Assembly: GCF_036541405.1 (NCBI RefSeq) | Contig: NZ_JAZHFS010000010.1 | Coordinates: 117,661 to 181,660, forward strand | Direction of reading: 5' to 3' | Source of the DNA: Clostridium_AD frigoriphilum | Lineage (GTDB): Bacteria > Bacillota > Clostridia > Clostridiales > Clostridiaceae | Length of the DNA stretch: 64,000 bases | In this document: positions 15,372 to 24,157 of the stretch, piece by piece | Layout: every line of letters starts with the position of its first letter | How positions within the stretch are numbered: position 1 is the first letter of the stretch | Notes under the pieces: model-generated | Seen by the model: the letters and a program-made list of their open reading frames with translations, nothing else | Told to the model about the DNA's origin: nothing | The model's database searches: none | Program-made: the position numbers and the translations under genes

Positions 15372-17831
15372 ATGGATAAAAAAGAAACTTCTCAGAAAAA
15401 GAAAAAAAAAGCTGAGAAGCATGTTTTTAAAAAACTTATTTTTACCATTCTAATTATAGCCTTAACAATCAGTGTAGCCATCGGTGGAGTAGTCTTAGCT
15501 ATGATTAAGACGGCTCCTAGTTTAAATATTAATGAATTTTTAAAATTAGATGAAATTACTGTATTATTAGATGATTCCGGAAAACTTATGGATGAATATG
15601 TTATTTCGCAAAGAAGAATTAATGTACCTATTAGTGATGTTCCAGTTAATCTTCAGGAAGCATTTATAAGTATTGAAGATTTTAGATTTGCAACTCACCC
15701 AGGTATTGATATAAAAAGACTAGCTGGTTCTATATTTAATGATATAAAAATAAAAATAACTGGAAGTGGTCAAAGTCTTCAGGGTGCTTCAACAATAACT
15801 CAACAGCTGGTCAAATACAGAGTATTTTTAGAAGATTCTATCGAAAATAGGACTTCTATAAAAAGAAAAGTTCAAGAAATTTACTTATCACTACAAATAG
15901 AAAAAGTATTAACCAAGTCCCAAATTTTAGAGACATATATGAATACTATTTTTCTAGGTGGAAATGCTCATGGTATAGAAGCGGCGTCACAACAATATTT
16001 TAATAAATCTGTTAAAAACTTAACCTTAAAACAATCTGCTTTTATAGCTAGTGCTGCACAAAACCCTAGTGTTTCATATTCTATGGCAACTAAATCATAT
16101 GATACTAAAACAGCTTTTGATTCAGCTAGAACCAAAGCGGTCTTAGCTAATATGTACAAATATAATAAAATTAGTAAAGTACAATTTGACTCAGCCATGG
16201 CTGAAAAATTAACTTTTAGTTTTTCAAAAAAAGATGCAAATAAAATGAACTATGAGTTCTTTTCAAGACCTGCACTCCTTCAAGTTACTAATGATCTAAT
16301 GAAAAAATATAAGATTAGCCAAAAGGAAGCATCTTCAATGCTTATGTATGATGGTGTAAAAATTTATACAACCATGGATAGGAATATGCAAAATACATCA
16401 CAAAGTTTAATTGATGCTCCTATGAACTCTTCACAAGAAAAACTACAAGCCTCATGTGTTATCATGGATTATCATACAGGTGAAGTTAAAACTATTATAG
16501 GTGGTCGTAATGTTAAAGTTCCTGGCTCTTACAACAGAGCTGCCTATGATGATAAATTTTTAAGGGCTCCTGGATCAAGTATTAAGCCCTTAACCGTATA
16601 TAGTCCAGCTATTAATACAAAAATAGCTACGGCATCTACTGTTATTGAGGATTCACCCGTCTCTGCAAGTATTGGATATAACCCTAAAAATTCGCCTGAT
16701 ATATATCGAGGGTATTTAACTCTAAGAGATTGTTTGAAATATTCTGTTAACGTGGCAGCTGTAAAAATAGAAAATATGATTGGTATCAAGACTGGAGTTT
16801 CCTATGGTGAAAAGTTTGGATTGCAGCTAGATAACGTAGATAAGATTAGTCTGTCTGCTATGTCCCTTGGTCAATTAAATAGTGGAACTAATCCTCTTAC
16901 TATGGCAGCTGCATATGGCGTTTTTGGTAATAGCGGGAATCGTACTACTCCAAGATTATATACTAAAGTAATCGATAGAACTGGTAAGGTACTGCTTGAT
17001 ACAAAACCTGAAACAACACCTGTTTTATCACCTCAAAGTGCTTATATCATGTACGATTTATTAAGCGGACCTGTAGGCCCAGGTGGCACTGGAACAAACG
17101 CTATTTTTAGCGACATGCCTGTTCGAGGTAAAACTGGTACTTCTTCTAATTCAAAAGATTTATGGTTTGTTGGTTTAACTCCATATTACTCTGCCGCAGT
17201 CTGGATTGGAACTGATAAAGCAGATAAAATTGAAGGATTGGGCAGTAATGATGCTGCGCAGTTATGGGGAAAAGTTATGAAATCTGCTCATACTTCTCTT
17301 CCAGTAAAGAACGTTGATATGCCTTCTGGTATATCTTCCTTGTCCGTATCAAAGGATTCAGGTAATATACCTACAGATTTAACTATTGCAGACCCAAGGG
17401 GCGATAGGGTTTACTCTGAACTGTTTATTGACGGGACTCAGCCTACAACCCTTGACAGCATACATGTTTCTGCTAAAGTCACAAGGGATGCAAGTGGTAG
17501 CTATGTTTTGGCATCAGAATATACACCAATTTGGAAAATTGAAACAAGGGTTTTTATAAAGAGGGATTATGTTCCTAATGCATATTTAGAAGACTCTGCT
17601 TTTGTATTACCAACAGCAGTTGATACCTCTTCGGGTTCCTTTTCTTCTCCTTCAGTTGTCACTCCAAATATTCCATCAACTACCCCTGAAATAACACCTC
17701 CTGTTACTACTCCTAAAACTAATGGAGGAAATAACACTACGAATGGTGGTGGTCAACTTAACCCAAATACACCTATTAACAATACTTATCCTAATCAAAA
17801 TAATGACACTACTACACATAAAACAAACTAA
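15372..17831 (+). CDS. Class A penicillin-binding protein (PBP1A-like)
   Basis: 819 residues from the ATG at 15372 (AAGGAGGATG upstream; the longer frame from 15327 has none). Short Lys-rich cytoplasmic tail, one membrane anchor (FTILIIALTISVAIGGVVLA), then a GT51 glycosyltransferase domain (IEDFRFATHPGIDIKRLAGS and GASTITQQLVKY), a linker, and a transpeptidase domain with SSIK (active-site Ser), SVN and KTGTS. It polymerises and cross-links peptidoglycan outside the membrane. The last ~80 residues are a Pro/Thr/Asn/Gly-rich tail, as in other clostridial PBP1A. Monocistronic. Confidence 0.95.
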   Translation: MDKKETSQKKKKKAEKHVFKKLIFTILIIALTISVAIGGVVLAMIKTAPSLNINEFLKLDEITVLLDDSGKLMDEYVISQRRINVPISDVPVNLQEAFISIEDFRFATHPGIDIKRLAGSIFNDIKIKITGSGQSLQGASTITQQLVKYRVFLEDSIENRTSIKRKVQEIYLSLQIEKVLTKSQILETYMNTIFLGGNAHGIEAASQQYFNKSVKNLTLKQSAFIASAAQNPSVSYSMATKSYDTKTAFDSARTKAVLANMYKYNKISKVQFDSAMAEKLTFSFSKKDANKMNYEFFSRPALLQVTNDLMKKYKISQKEASSMLMYDGVKIYTTMDRNMQNTSQSLIDAPMNSSQEKLQASCVIMDYHTGEVKTIIGGRNVKVPGSYNRAAYDDKFLRAPGSSIKPLTVYSPAINTKIATASTVIEDSPVSASIGYNPKNSPDIYRGYLTLRDCLKYSVNVAAVKIENMIGIKTGVSYGEKFGLQLDNVDKISLSAMSLGQLNSGTNPLTMAAAYGVFGNSGNRTTPRLYTKVIDRTGKVLLDTKPETTPVLSPQSAYIMYDLLSGPVGPGGTGTNAIFSDMPVRGKTGTSSNSKDLWFVGLTPYYSAAVWIGTDKADKIEGLGSNDAAQLWGKVMKSAHTSLPVKNVDMPSGISSLSVSKDSGNIPTDLTIADPRGDRVYSELFIDGTQPTTLDSIHVSAKVTRDASGSYVLASEYTPIWKIETRVFIKRDYVPNAYLEDSAFVLPTAVDTSSGSFSSPSVVTPNIPSTTPEITPPVTTPKTNGGNNTTNGGGQLNPNTPINNTYPNQNNDTTTHKTN

Positions 17832-17875
17832 AAAAACAACTATTAAAATATTATGTATTTTAATAGTTGTTTTTT
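17832..17875. terminator. Terminator after the PBP gene
   Basis: AAAAACAACTATTAAAATA pairs perfectly with TATTTTAATAGTTGTTTTT and ends in a T-run. It begins at the PBP stop codon and reaches the spoVAE stop codon, so it can terminate both converging transcripts. Confidence 0.9.
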
Positions 17876-18230
17876 ATTTAGTTTTAGGATTAAAAATCAA
17901 TGCCATTATATATCCAAAGAAAATTGCAGCAGTAATGCCGCCCGCAGTACCCTTTATACCTCCTGTAAAAGCACCTATAAGACCAAACTCATCTACTTCT
18001 TTCATTACACTCTTAGCCAAACTATATCCAAAACCCGGCAGAGGTATACTCCCCCCAGCTTTCCCATATTTGATTACTACATCATATATATTAAATGCTC
18101 CTAGTATTACACCACCCGTTACAAATACAACCAATATCCTAGCAGGAGTAAGTTTAGTTGTATCCATAAGTATTTGACCTATTACACATATAAGTCCTCC
18201 AACTATAAAAGCCATAATGTAATTATTCAT
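17874..18230 (-). CDS. spoVAE: Stage V sporulation protein AE
   Basis: 118 residues, very hydrophobic, with about three to four membrane segments: FIVGGLICVIGQILMD (shared with SpoVAC), ILVVFVTGGVILGAFNIYD and the end FFGYIMALIFNP. Conserved PLPGFGYSLAKSVMKEVDE loop. Part of the SpoVA channel in the spore inner membrane that imports dipicolinic acid during sporulation and releases it in germination. Its ATG follows the spoVAD TAA directly, and the GGGGG site lies inside spoVAD, so the two are translationally linked. Confidence 0.95.
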   Translation of the reverse strand: MNNYIMAFIVGGLICVIGQILMDTTKLTPARILVVFVTGGVILGAFNIYDVVIKYGKAGGSIPLPGFGYSLAKSVMKEVDEFGLIGAFTGGIKGTAGGITAAIFFGYIMALIFNPKTK

Positions 18231-19247
18231 TTATTCACCCCCAAACTCTATTGAAACAGCATGAGCAATTCCTGGTATTGTTTCACCCTGCAAAGTTGAA
18301 GTAGGACTTAAAAGAGCCCCTGTTGAAACTAACAGGATCCTTTTAAATTTTCCCTTCAGCATATTTTTAAGTAAATAACCTGTTGCAACTACTGCAGAAC
18401 AACCGCAACCACTACCACCAGCATTAGTTCCTTGCCTCGAAGCATCAAAAATTTTCTCACCACAATCAATATAATGACCTCTCATATCGTACTTGTATTC
18501 AAGTAATAATTTTTCTGTAAACTCCTTTCCTATAATACCTAAATCTCCAGTAGCAATAACATCATAATCTGAAGGTTTTCTACCAGTATCCATAAAATGT
18601 TGTTTAATAGTATCAACGGCTGCTGGTGCCATTGCAACTCCCATATTATTCGCATCAATTATTCCATAGTCTTTAACTTTTCCAGTTGTAATATGAGTAA
18701 CATAAGGGAATTTACCTTTTTTACCTAAAACCATTGAACCTGCACCAGTAACAGTCCACTGCGCTGTTGGTGGTCTCTGACTTCCCATTTCAAGTGGTAA
18801 TCTAAATTGCCTTTCCGCTGAAGAAAAATGTGAGGAGGTAGCTGCTACAACATAATTAGCTAGGCCACCTTCCATTATCATTGAACCAACGCTTAAAGAC
18901 TCTGCCATAGTTGAACAAGCTCCATATAGACCTATAAACGGTATGTCTAAATCTCTAGCAGCAAAACATGAAGATGATAACTGGTTTAATAAATCACCCG
19001 CTAATAAATAATTGATATCGGCTTCCTTTAACTTTGCTTTTTTTATACTTCCTGATATAGCAGTATATAAAAGACTTGTTTCAGCTTTTTCAAAACTTGC
19101 AGTTCCATTAAGATCATCTTCTATAATTTTATCGAAATACTCTTTTAATGGTCCCTGACCTTCCTTAGGACCAACTATGTTATAGGTGCCGATAATTCTA
19201 GGTTTACTTTCAATTTCTACTGTTTGAAGACCAATTCTTCTACCCAT
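18231..19247 (-). CDS. spoVAD: Stage V sporulation protein AD
   Basis: 338 residues with a thiolase-like fold: GLYGACSTMAESLSVGSMIM, NMGVAMAPAA, TGDLGIIGKEF, GGSGCGCSAV and a C-terminal LLVSTGALLSPTSTLQGE. SpoVAD binds dipicolinic acid for the SpoVA channel. It starts 7 bases after spoVAC ends and abuts spoVAE. The C-D-E set without spoVAA, spoVAB or spoVAF is the usual clostridial minimum. Confidence 0.97.
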   Translation of the reverse strand: MGRRIGLQTVEIESKPRIIGTYNIVGPKEGQGPLKEYFDKIIEDDLNGTASFEKAETSLLYTAISGSIKKAKLKEADINYLLAGDLLNQLSSSCFAARDLDIPFIGLYGACSTMAESLSVGSMIMEGGLANYVVAATSSHFSSAERQFRLPLEMGSQRPPTAQWTVTGAGSMVLGKKGKFPYVTHITTGKVKDYGIIDANNMGVAMAPAAVDTIKQHFMDTGRKPSDYDVIATGDLGIIGKEFTEKLLLEYKYDMRGHYIDCGEKIFDASRQGTNAGGSGCGCSAVVATGYLLKNMLKGKFKRILLVSTGALLSPTSTLQGETIPGIAHAVSIEFGGE

Positions 19248-19253
19248 TCTGCA

Positions 19254-19706
19254 TCACCACCTTAAAAAATAATATAAAATTCCTACAATTACAGATGAAC
19301 CAATTCCATAAACTAGAACAGGTCCTGCAATAGTAAACATTTTAGCTGCAACGCCAAAAACAAAACCCTCTTTTTTAAACTCCATTGCAGGTGAAACAAT
19401 TGAATTTGCAAATCCTGTAATTGGCACAACAGAACCTGCGCCCGCAAAATCACCCAACTTATCATATACACCAATACCCGTAAGTGCTGCACCTAAAAAC
19501 ACCATGACTATAGATACATATGTCCCTAGCTCATCCTTTGGAACACCAAATTTCGAAAAAATATCACTTATAAATTGTCCAATTACACATATTAATCCTC
19601 CAACCCAAAAGGCATTAAAACAATGTTTTAATAAATTTGGCTTTGGGATATTATTTGAATTAAGTTTATTGAATTTTTTTCTTATGGCTTTTTCTTCTAC
19701 CTTCAT
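19254..19706 (-). CDS. spoVAC: Stage V sporulation protein AC
   Basis: 150 residues. A soluble N-terminal part (KLNSNNIPKPNLLKHCFNAF) is followed by membrane segments FWVGGLICVIGQFISDIF, YVSIVMVFLGAALTGIGVYD and a C-terminal one, with the conserved loop AGSVVPITGFANSIVSPAME. Member of the SpoVAC/SpoVAEb family; SpoVAC of Bacillus behaves as a mechanosensitive channel. AAGGAGG lies at good spacing before the ATG. It begins a transcription unit separate from sigF, with a terminator between them; sigma-G control is expected but I could not place a convincing promoter. Confidence 0.96.
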   Translation of the reverse strand: MKVEEKAIRKKFNKLNSNNIPKPNLLKHCFNAFWVGGLICVIGQFISDIFSKFGVPKDELGTYVSIVMVFLGAALTGIGVYDKLGDFAGAGSVVPITGFANSIVSPAMEFKKEGFVFGVAAKMFTIAGPVLVYGIGSSVIVGILYYFLRW

Positions 19707-19819
19707 AAAATCCTCCTTGTCACTTTTGAAAGTTATTATTGATTTGTTTTTTTATAAAAATATAATACTCTGATTCTTAATTTTAGTATTTGCATTTATA
19801 TAGTTTTTAGTCAAAAAAT

Positions 19820-19883
19820 AAGATGTAACTAAAGATAAACGGCTTCAAATCAAACTTGAAGTTATTTGTCTATAATACATCTT
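19820..19883 (-). terminator. Terminator after sigF
   Basis: On the minus strand AAGATGTA pairs with TACATCTT at the base, and CTTCAAGTTTGATTTGAAG forms an inner stem, with ATTTTTT after the outer arm. It separates the spoIIA operon from spoVAC. Confidence 0.75.
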
Positions 19884-19892
19884 ATTATCTTT

Positions 19893-20645
19893 CTAAATTA
19901 ATTTTTCCCTCATTATTTTCAAAACTTTCTTTTCTATTCTTGATACCTGCACTTGGCTAATTCCCATCATTTTTGCTACCTGAATTTGTGTATTATCTTT
20001 AAAGTATCTGAGCATAATTATTTGCCTTGATTTTGCATCAAGTTTTCTAAGTGCTTCTTTGAGAGATATTTTATCTAAAACTTGGTTATCTTCTTCATAT
20101 TTCTCACTTAGCTTATCAATTAACAATACTGGTGCACCATCATCTTGATGTATCGTATCAAATAAATACAACATATTGCTAGCAGACTCTAATGCATATA
20201 CTATATCTTCTTTTTCTATATTACAAAAGACCGACAATTCGTCAATTGTAGGATCTCTACCCAATTTTTTGGTTAGAGTATCTTTATCATAATGCAATTG
20301 CCTTGCAGTATTTTTAACGCTCCTGCTTACTTTTATAATTCCATCATCTCTAAGAAATCTTTTAATCTCTCCCATTATCATAGGCACTGCATATGTGGAA
20401 AATTTCACATTATACTTAGTGTCAAAATTATTAATTGCTTTTACGAGCCCAATACAACCTATCTGGAAGATATCATCATATTCATATCCCCTATTTAAAA
20501 ATTTTTTACTTATAGATGAAACTAATGGCAAATTCATTTCTACTAAAGTGTCTAGTGCACCAGGTTCTCCATTTCTAGCCATTTGAATAAGTTGCATATT
20601 ATCTTCATAATTATAGTTGCTTTTTTTCACTATTTTTTGATCCAT
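19893..20645 (-). CDS. sigF: RNA polymerase sporulation sigma factor SigF
   Basis: 250 residues. Region 2 (IFQIGCIGLVKAINNFDTKY, then NVKFSTYAVPMIMGEIKRFL), region 3 (RDPTIDELSVF) and region 4 with the helix-turn-helix QIQVAKMMGISQVQVSRIEK. First forespore-specific sigma factor, held inactive by SpoIIAB and freed by SpoIIAA. Third gene of the spoIIA operon, 10 bases after spoIIAB. Confidence 0.97.
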   Translation of the reverse strand: MDQKIVKKSNYNYEDNMQLIQMARNGEPGALDTLVEMNLPLVSSISKKFLNRGYEYDDIFQIGCIGLVKAINNFDTKYNVKFSTYAVPMIMGEIKRFLRDDGIIKVSRSVKNTARQLHYDKDTLTKKLGRDPTIDELSVFCNIEKEDIVYALESASNMLYLFDTIHQDDGAPVLLIDKLSEKYEEDNQVLDKISLKEALRKLDAKSRQIIMLRYFKDNTQIQVAKMMGISQVQVSRIEKKVLKIMREKLI

Positions 20646-20655
20646 AATATTCCAC

Positions 20656-21084
20656 CTAACTTAAAGGATTAAATATTTTTTTCATTATTATACTTGTTCC
20701 CCTACCTTTGTCAGACTTTACTTCCAGACTGTCCATAAAAGTCTCCATTACAGTAAAACCCATTCCAGACCTCTCCAGGTCTGGACGAGAAGTGTATAGC
20801 GGTTGCATAGCTAACTCTAAATTATCAATTCCTTTACCTGTATCATTAACTATCACTGTCAATTCCGTGCCATTAATAATTGCTTCAACAGTGATCATTT
20901 CCTCTTCACTTTCATATCCATGAATAATTGCATTAGTAACTGCTTCTGATACAGCTGTTTTAACATCGGTGATTTCATCAATTGTAGGATCTAATTGTGA
21001 AGCAAATGCTGCTATTGATACTCTTGCGAAACTTTCATTCTGCGATTTACTTAAAAATTCTATCTTAATTTTATTGTAACACAT
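20656..21084 (-). CDS. spoIIAB: Anti-sigma F factor SpoIIAB
   Basis: 142 residues, a GHKL-fold kinase. ATP-site motifs: the N box EAVTNAIIHGYESEEE, DTGKGIDN and GMGFTVMETFMDSL. It binds SigF to block it and phosphorylates SpoIIAA on serine. It sits between spoIIAA (13 bases) and sigF (10 bases) in the operon. Confidence 0.97.
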   Translation of the reverse strand: MCYNKIKIEFLSKSQNESFARVSIAAFASQLDPTIDEITDVKTAVSEAVTNAIIHGYESEEEMITVEAIINGTELTVIVNDTGKGIDNLELAMQPLYTSRPDLERSGMGFTVMETFMDSLEVKSDKGRGTSIIMKKIFNPLS

Positions 21085-21097
21085 ACTAATCCCCCCA

Positions 21098-21433
21098 CTA
21101 AATATTGTTTACAGCTTGCTTTACGTCATCGTATAACATGATAATTTTAAACATTCCTGACAATTCAAATACCCTTTTTACTGAAGATTTAATATTAGTT
21201 ACACCTACTTTTCCATTTCTCATATGTAACTTTTTGTATCTTCCAATAACTACACCAATACCAGAGCTATCCATAAATGTCACTTCTCCAAAATCCATAA
21301 TTAATTTGTTATAACTATCTCGTTCTAACCTATCATCTATAATATTCCTAACTTCCTCAGCACTGTGGTGGTCTAATTCCCCAGACATGTAAACTATCAA
21401 TTTATCTTCGCTATTTTCAAAATTTAAATGCAT
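21098..21433 (-). CDS. spoIIAA: Anti-sigma F factor antagonist SpoIIAA
   Basis: 111 residues, STAS domain. The segment VTFMDSSGIGVVIGRYKKL contains the serine that SpoIIAB phosphorylates (second Ser of DSSGIG) and SpoIIE dephosphorylates. First gene of the operon, with a G-rich ribosome site (GGGGGGAAGAG) and a sigma-H promoter about 70-100 bases upstream. Confidence 0.97.
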   Translation of the reverse strand: MHLNFENSEDKLIVYMSGELDHHSAEEVRNIIDDRLERDSYNKLIMDFGEVTFMDSSGIGVVIGRYKKLHMRNGKVGVTNIKSSVKRVFELSGMFKIIMLYDDVKQAVNNI

Positions 21434-21503
21434 TCTCTTCCCCCCGAATCATTTGGAATTTAAATATTATCTTGATATCGTCTAAATAATGTATCCATAT
21501 TCT

Positions 21504-21532
21504 ATATTCGCTAACTTATAAGATAATCCTTC
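21504..21532 (-). promoter_or_regulatory. Sigma-H promoter of the spoIIA operon
   Basis: On the minus strand GAAGGATTA (21532-21524) and AGCGAATAT (21512-21504) match the sigma-H consensus RnAGGAwWW and RnnGAATww at every defined position, with an 11-base spacer. spoIIA is a known sigma-H/Spo0A target in Bacillus and Clostridium. I did not find a clear Spo0A box (TGTCGAA) beside it. Confidence 0.85.
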
Positions 21533-21640
21533 TTTTTTATGTAATATTTTTTCATTTCTTTATATTATACCCAATTTTGTACTTTTTAACATAATGCACA
21601 TTAAATATTTTTATTATTCTAAATCTACTGCAATAAAATA

Positions 21641-21684
21641 AATAGTAGCCAGATAATTAGGTACTTAATTATCTGGCTACTATT
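21641..21684. terminator. Strong hairpin terminator downstream of abfT copy 1
   Basis: AATAGTAGCCAGATAATTA pairs perfectly with TAATTATCTGGCTACTATT around GGTACT-type loop. It starts 15 bases after the CoA-transferase stop codon; the minus-strand flank is TTATTTTATT. Confidence 0.8.
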
Positions 21685-21699
21685 ATTAATCATATTTAA

Positions 21700-23010
21700 T
21701 TATTTTGATGTGAATTTACACTTAAACCTTTTTTCAAATTCCTGTATTAACTCATTTCTAAAATCCGGGTGAGCGATATTTATTAGCGCTTTTGCTCTAT
21801 TTTTTAAAGTTTTACCTTTTAATTCTGCAATACCATATTCAGTAACTATATATTGCACATCGTTTCTAAGTGTTGTAACAGCTGCTCCTTCATCAAGATT
21901 TGGTTTAATTCTCGAAACTTTTCCTTTGCATGCAGTCGATGGCATTGCGATTATGGATTTACCGTCTTTGGCCATAGATGCACCGCGAACAAAATCAACT
22001 TGACCACCAGTTCCACTAAACTGAGTTTCTCCTATCATTTCTGCATTAACTTGACCCATAAGATCTACTTGAATAGCAGAATTTACACACACCATTTTAT
22101 TATTTTTAGCAATAATATAGGGATCATTTACATAATCTACAGAATACATTTCTACCATAGGGTTATTATCCACAAAATCATATAGTCTTTTGCTTCCCAT
22201 TAAAAATGTCACAACAATCTTTCCCTCATGAAGGGATTTTGCCTTACCCGTAATTACACCTGCTTCAACTAGTTCCACAACTCCATCTGAAATCATTTCA
22301 GAATGAATTCCTAAGTCCTTCTTTCCTTTTAAAAACAATAAAACTGCATCTGGAATAGCACCTATTCCAAGTTGTAATGTAGAACCATCCTCAACTAAAG
22401 AAGCACAATTCTCTCCAATAGCTCTTTCAACATCCCCAATTTTAGGAGAAGTAAGTTCTATTAGTGGATGATTTGATTCTACTATATAATCAATGTCAGA
22501 AACATTTATAAAAGAGTCACCCATAGTTCTTGGCATTTCTTTATTTACTTCTGCAATTACCATTTTTGCGCATTCTGCTGCTGTCTTTGTGTAATCAACA
22601 GATAGACCAAAACTACAACAACCATGCTCATCAGGTGATGAAACTTGAATAAGTGCCACATCTACTGGTAGATAATTATTTTTAAATAGCTCAGGTATCT
22701 TAGAAAAAAAACAGGGCGTAAAATCTGCTCTTCCAGAAGCGATAGCTTCTCTTGTACTTGCACCTGCAAATAGTGCATTGTGTTTAAAATGACTTTCCAT
22801 TTCTGGCTTAGTATATTCATCTTTTCCCATAGGAACCATATGCACAATTTCAACATCTTGATAGGAATCCTTATTCTTTAACATTGCCTCTATAAGAGTA
22901 ACAGGTTCAGCACAAGCATGCCCTGTTGCTACCCTATTTCCAGACACTATCTTTCCAGCAGCTTGCTCTGCGGTAATAACCTTTGATTTGTAGATTTCTT
23001 GTAAATTCAT
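21700..23010 (-). CDS. abfT: 4-hydroxybutyrate CoA-transferase, copy 1
   Basis: 436 residues from the ATG at 23010 (GGGAGAG 7 bases upstream; a frame 12 codons longer lacks one). Acetyl-CoA hydrolase/transferase family: MNLQEIYKSKVITAEQAAGK, ATGHACAEPVTLIEAM, STREAIASGRADFTP, HSEMISDGVVELVEAGVITG and a C-terminal YIVTEYGIAELKGKTLKNRA. Moves CoA from acetyl-CoA or butyryl-CoA to 4-hydroxybutyrate. Very similar along its length to the copy at 30902-32200, but it lies alone, far from the dehydratase and without a sigma-54 promoter; a Crp-like palindrome lies upstream. It could serve another short hydroxy or fatty acid. Confidence 0.85.
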   Translation of the reverse strand: MNLQEIYKSKVITAEQAAGKIVSGNRVATGHACAEPVTLIEAMLKNKDSYQDVEIVHMVPMGKDEYTKPEMESHFKHNALFAGASTREAIASGRADFTPCFFSKIPELFKNNYLPVDVALIQVSSPDEHGCCSFGLSVDYTKTAAECAKMVIAEVNKEMPRTMGDSFINVSDIDYIVESNHPLIELTSPKIGDVERAIGENCASLVEDGSTLQLGIGAIPDAVLLFLKGKKDLGIHSEMISDGVVELVEAGVITGKAKSLHEGKIVVTFLMGSKRLYDFVDNNPMVEMYSVDYVNDPYIIAKNNKMVCVNSAIQVDLMGQVNAEMIGETQFSGTGGQVDFVRGASMAKDGKSIIAMPSTACKGKVSRIKPNLDEGAAVTTLRNDVQYIVTEYGIAELKGKTLKNRAKALINIAHPDFRNELIQEFEKRFKCKFTSK

Positions 23011-23075
23011 AACTACACTCTCCCTAATAATCAAATTTTTGTCCATAATTTTAATTGATTTACTATTATTACTAC

Positions 23076-23131
23076 ATGTATTAATACATTTTTCATAGTT
23101 TTAGAGTATATTTTTGTGATTATTTTCACAA
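23076..23131. promoter_or_regulatory. Crp/Fnr-like palindrome (and a second palindrome) upstream of abfT copy 1
   Basis: TTGTGATTATTTTCACAA at 23114-23131 is a perfect 18-bp inverted repeat of the form TGTGA-N6-TCACA, the classical Crp site. It lies about 105 bases before the CoA-transferase start codon. A second perfect palindrome, ATGTATTAATACAT, is at 23076-23089. The remainder of the roughly 470-base divergent gap is A/T-rich and shows only the promoter listed next. Confidence 0.5.
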
Positions 23132-23371
23132 TCTTTTTTAAAAAAAATCTCATAAAGATGTATATTATACCTTTGTGATATTTCTTGTCTTTAGTTTTGC
23201 ATTAGGCTCACTCACTTCTTTATTGTTCCATTATACACCAACTTTTTTAACTTGTACATGTAAAAAAAATTATTATCAAAACAAAAATTAAGTTTTCCGC
23301 TTTAATAATATTATCTTAACATTCGCTAGTACCTACCACAATATTAAAAACTTTTGAATAAAATGAAATAG

Positions 23372-23400
23372 TTTACAAAACATGTTGATAAAATTATAAA
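23372..23400 (+). promoter_or_regulatory. Sigma-A promoter for the DUF4867/isomerase pair
   Basis: TTTACA at 23372-23377 and TATAAA at 23395-23400, spacer exactly 17 bases, about 85 bases before the first gene. Each element matches the consensus at 5/6. Confidence 0.55.
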
Positions 23401-23484
23401 AGAATAGTAGAATAGACTTATTAAAGGGAATTTAAAAAGTTATTTATTATAATAACAAAAGTTTTAATAGAAGGGAAGATGACT

Positions 23485-24108
23485 ATGATTATTAAAAAAA
23501 TTACAGAAAGTGAGTTTAAGAAATATGGACATGTTTTAGAAAATTATGATTGTTCTAAATTAATTGAAAAAATGAAAACGACACCATTAACAAATGATGT
23601 CGTCTATGAGCCATCAATTAAAGAATTAGAAGATTTAGAAATAGCGCAAGACTTAAAAATAAGAGAATTTGGTGAATTACCAATTCAAATAGGATATTGT
23701 AATGGTAATAATTATTTACTAAACGCTGTGGAATACCATCGTTCATCTGAAATAAATGTTGCAGTTACTGATTTTATTTTACTTCTAGGTTGTATTCAAG
23801 ATGTTGAAAAAGATTATTCATATGATACTTCAAATATAGAAGCCTTTTTAGTTCCGGCTGGTACAATCCTTGAGGTTTATGCAACTACACTTCATTATGC
23901 ACCTTGTAATGCAAATGAAAATGGCTTTAAATGTGTGGTTGTACTACCTAGGGATACTAATTTGCCACTCGAAAATAAAATTAATAAATCTGGTGAAGAT
24001 GTTTTACTCTTTGCTAGAAACAAATGGTTAATTGGTCACAAAGATACTGATTTAGGAACTCAAGGAGCATTTATAGGCTTAAAAGGTAAAAATATTTCAA
24101 TAAAGTAA
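23485..24108 (+). CDS. DUF4867-family protein (cupin-like)
   Basis: 207 residues; the ATG at 23485 is preferred over 23479 because GAAGGGAAG is 8 bases before it. The sequence (KYGHVLENYDCSKLIEKMK, GYCNGNNYLLNAVEYHRSSE, VPAGTILEVYATTLHYAPCN, CVVVLPRDTNLPL) resembles DUF4867, a ureidoglycolate-lyase-like beta-barrel family found beside sugar isomerases. EYHRSSE and LHYAPC would supply His/Glu metal ligands. It lies 49 bases before the FucI-like gene and is probably its partner in sugar metabolism. Substrate unknown. Confidence 0.65.
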   Translation: MIIKKITESEFKKYGHVLENYDCSKLIEKMKTTPLTNDVVYEPSIKELEDLEIAQDLKIREFGELPIQIGYCNGNNYLLNAVEYHRSSEINVAVTDFILLLGCIQDVEKDYSYDTSNIEAFLVPAGTILEVYATTLHYAPCNANENGFKCVVVLPRDTNLPLENKINKSGEDVLLFARNKWLIGHKDTDLGTQGAFIGLKGKNISIK

Positions 24109-24157
24109 AAAAGTATAAAAATAACTATTAATAATAAAATAATCGGAGGAATGAAAA

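Noticed and set aside
23011..23484. A sigma-54 promoter for abfT copy 1
   Set aside because: No GG-N10-GC arrangement with TTGGCA or TTGCT flanks on the minus strand of this gap.
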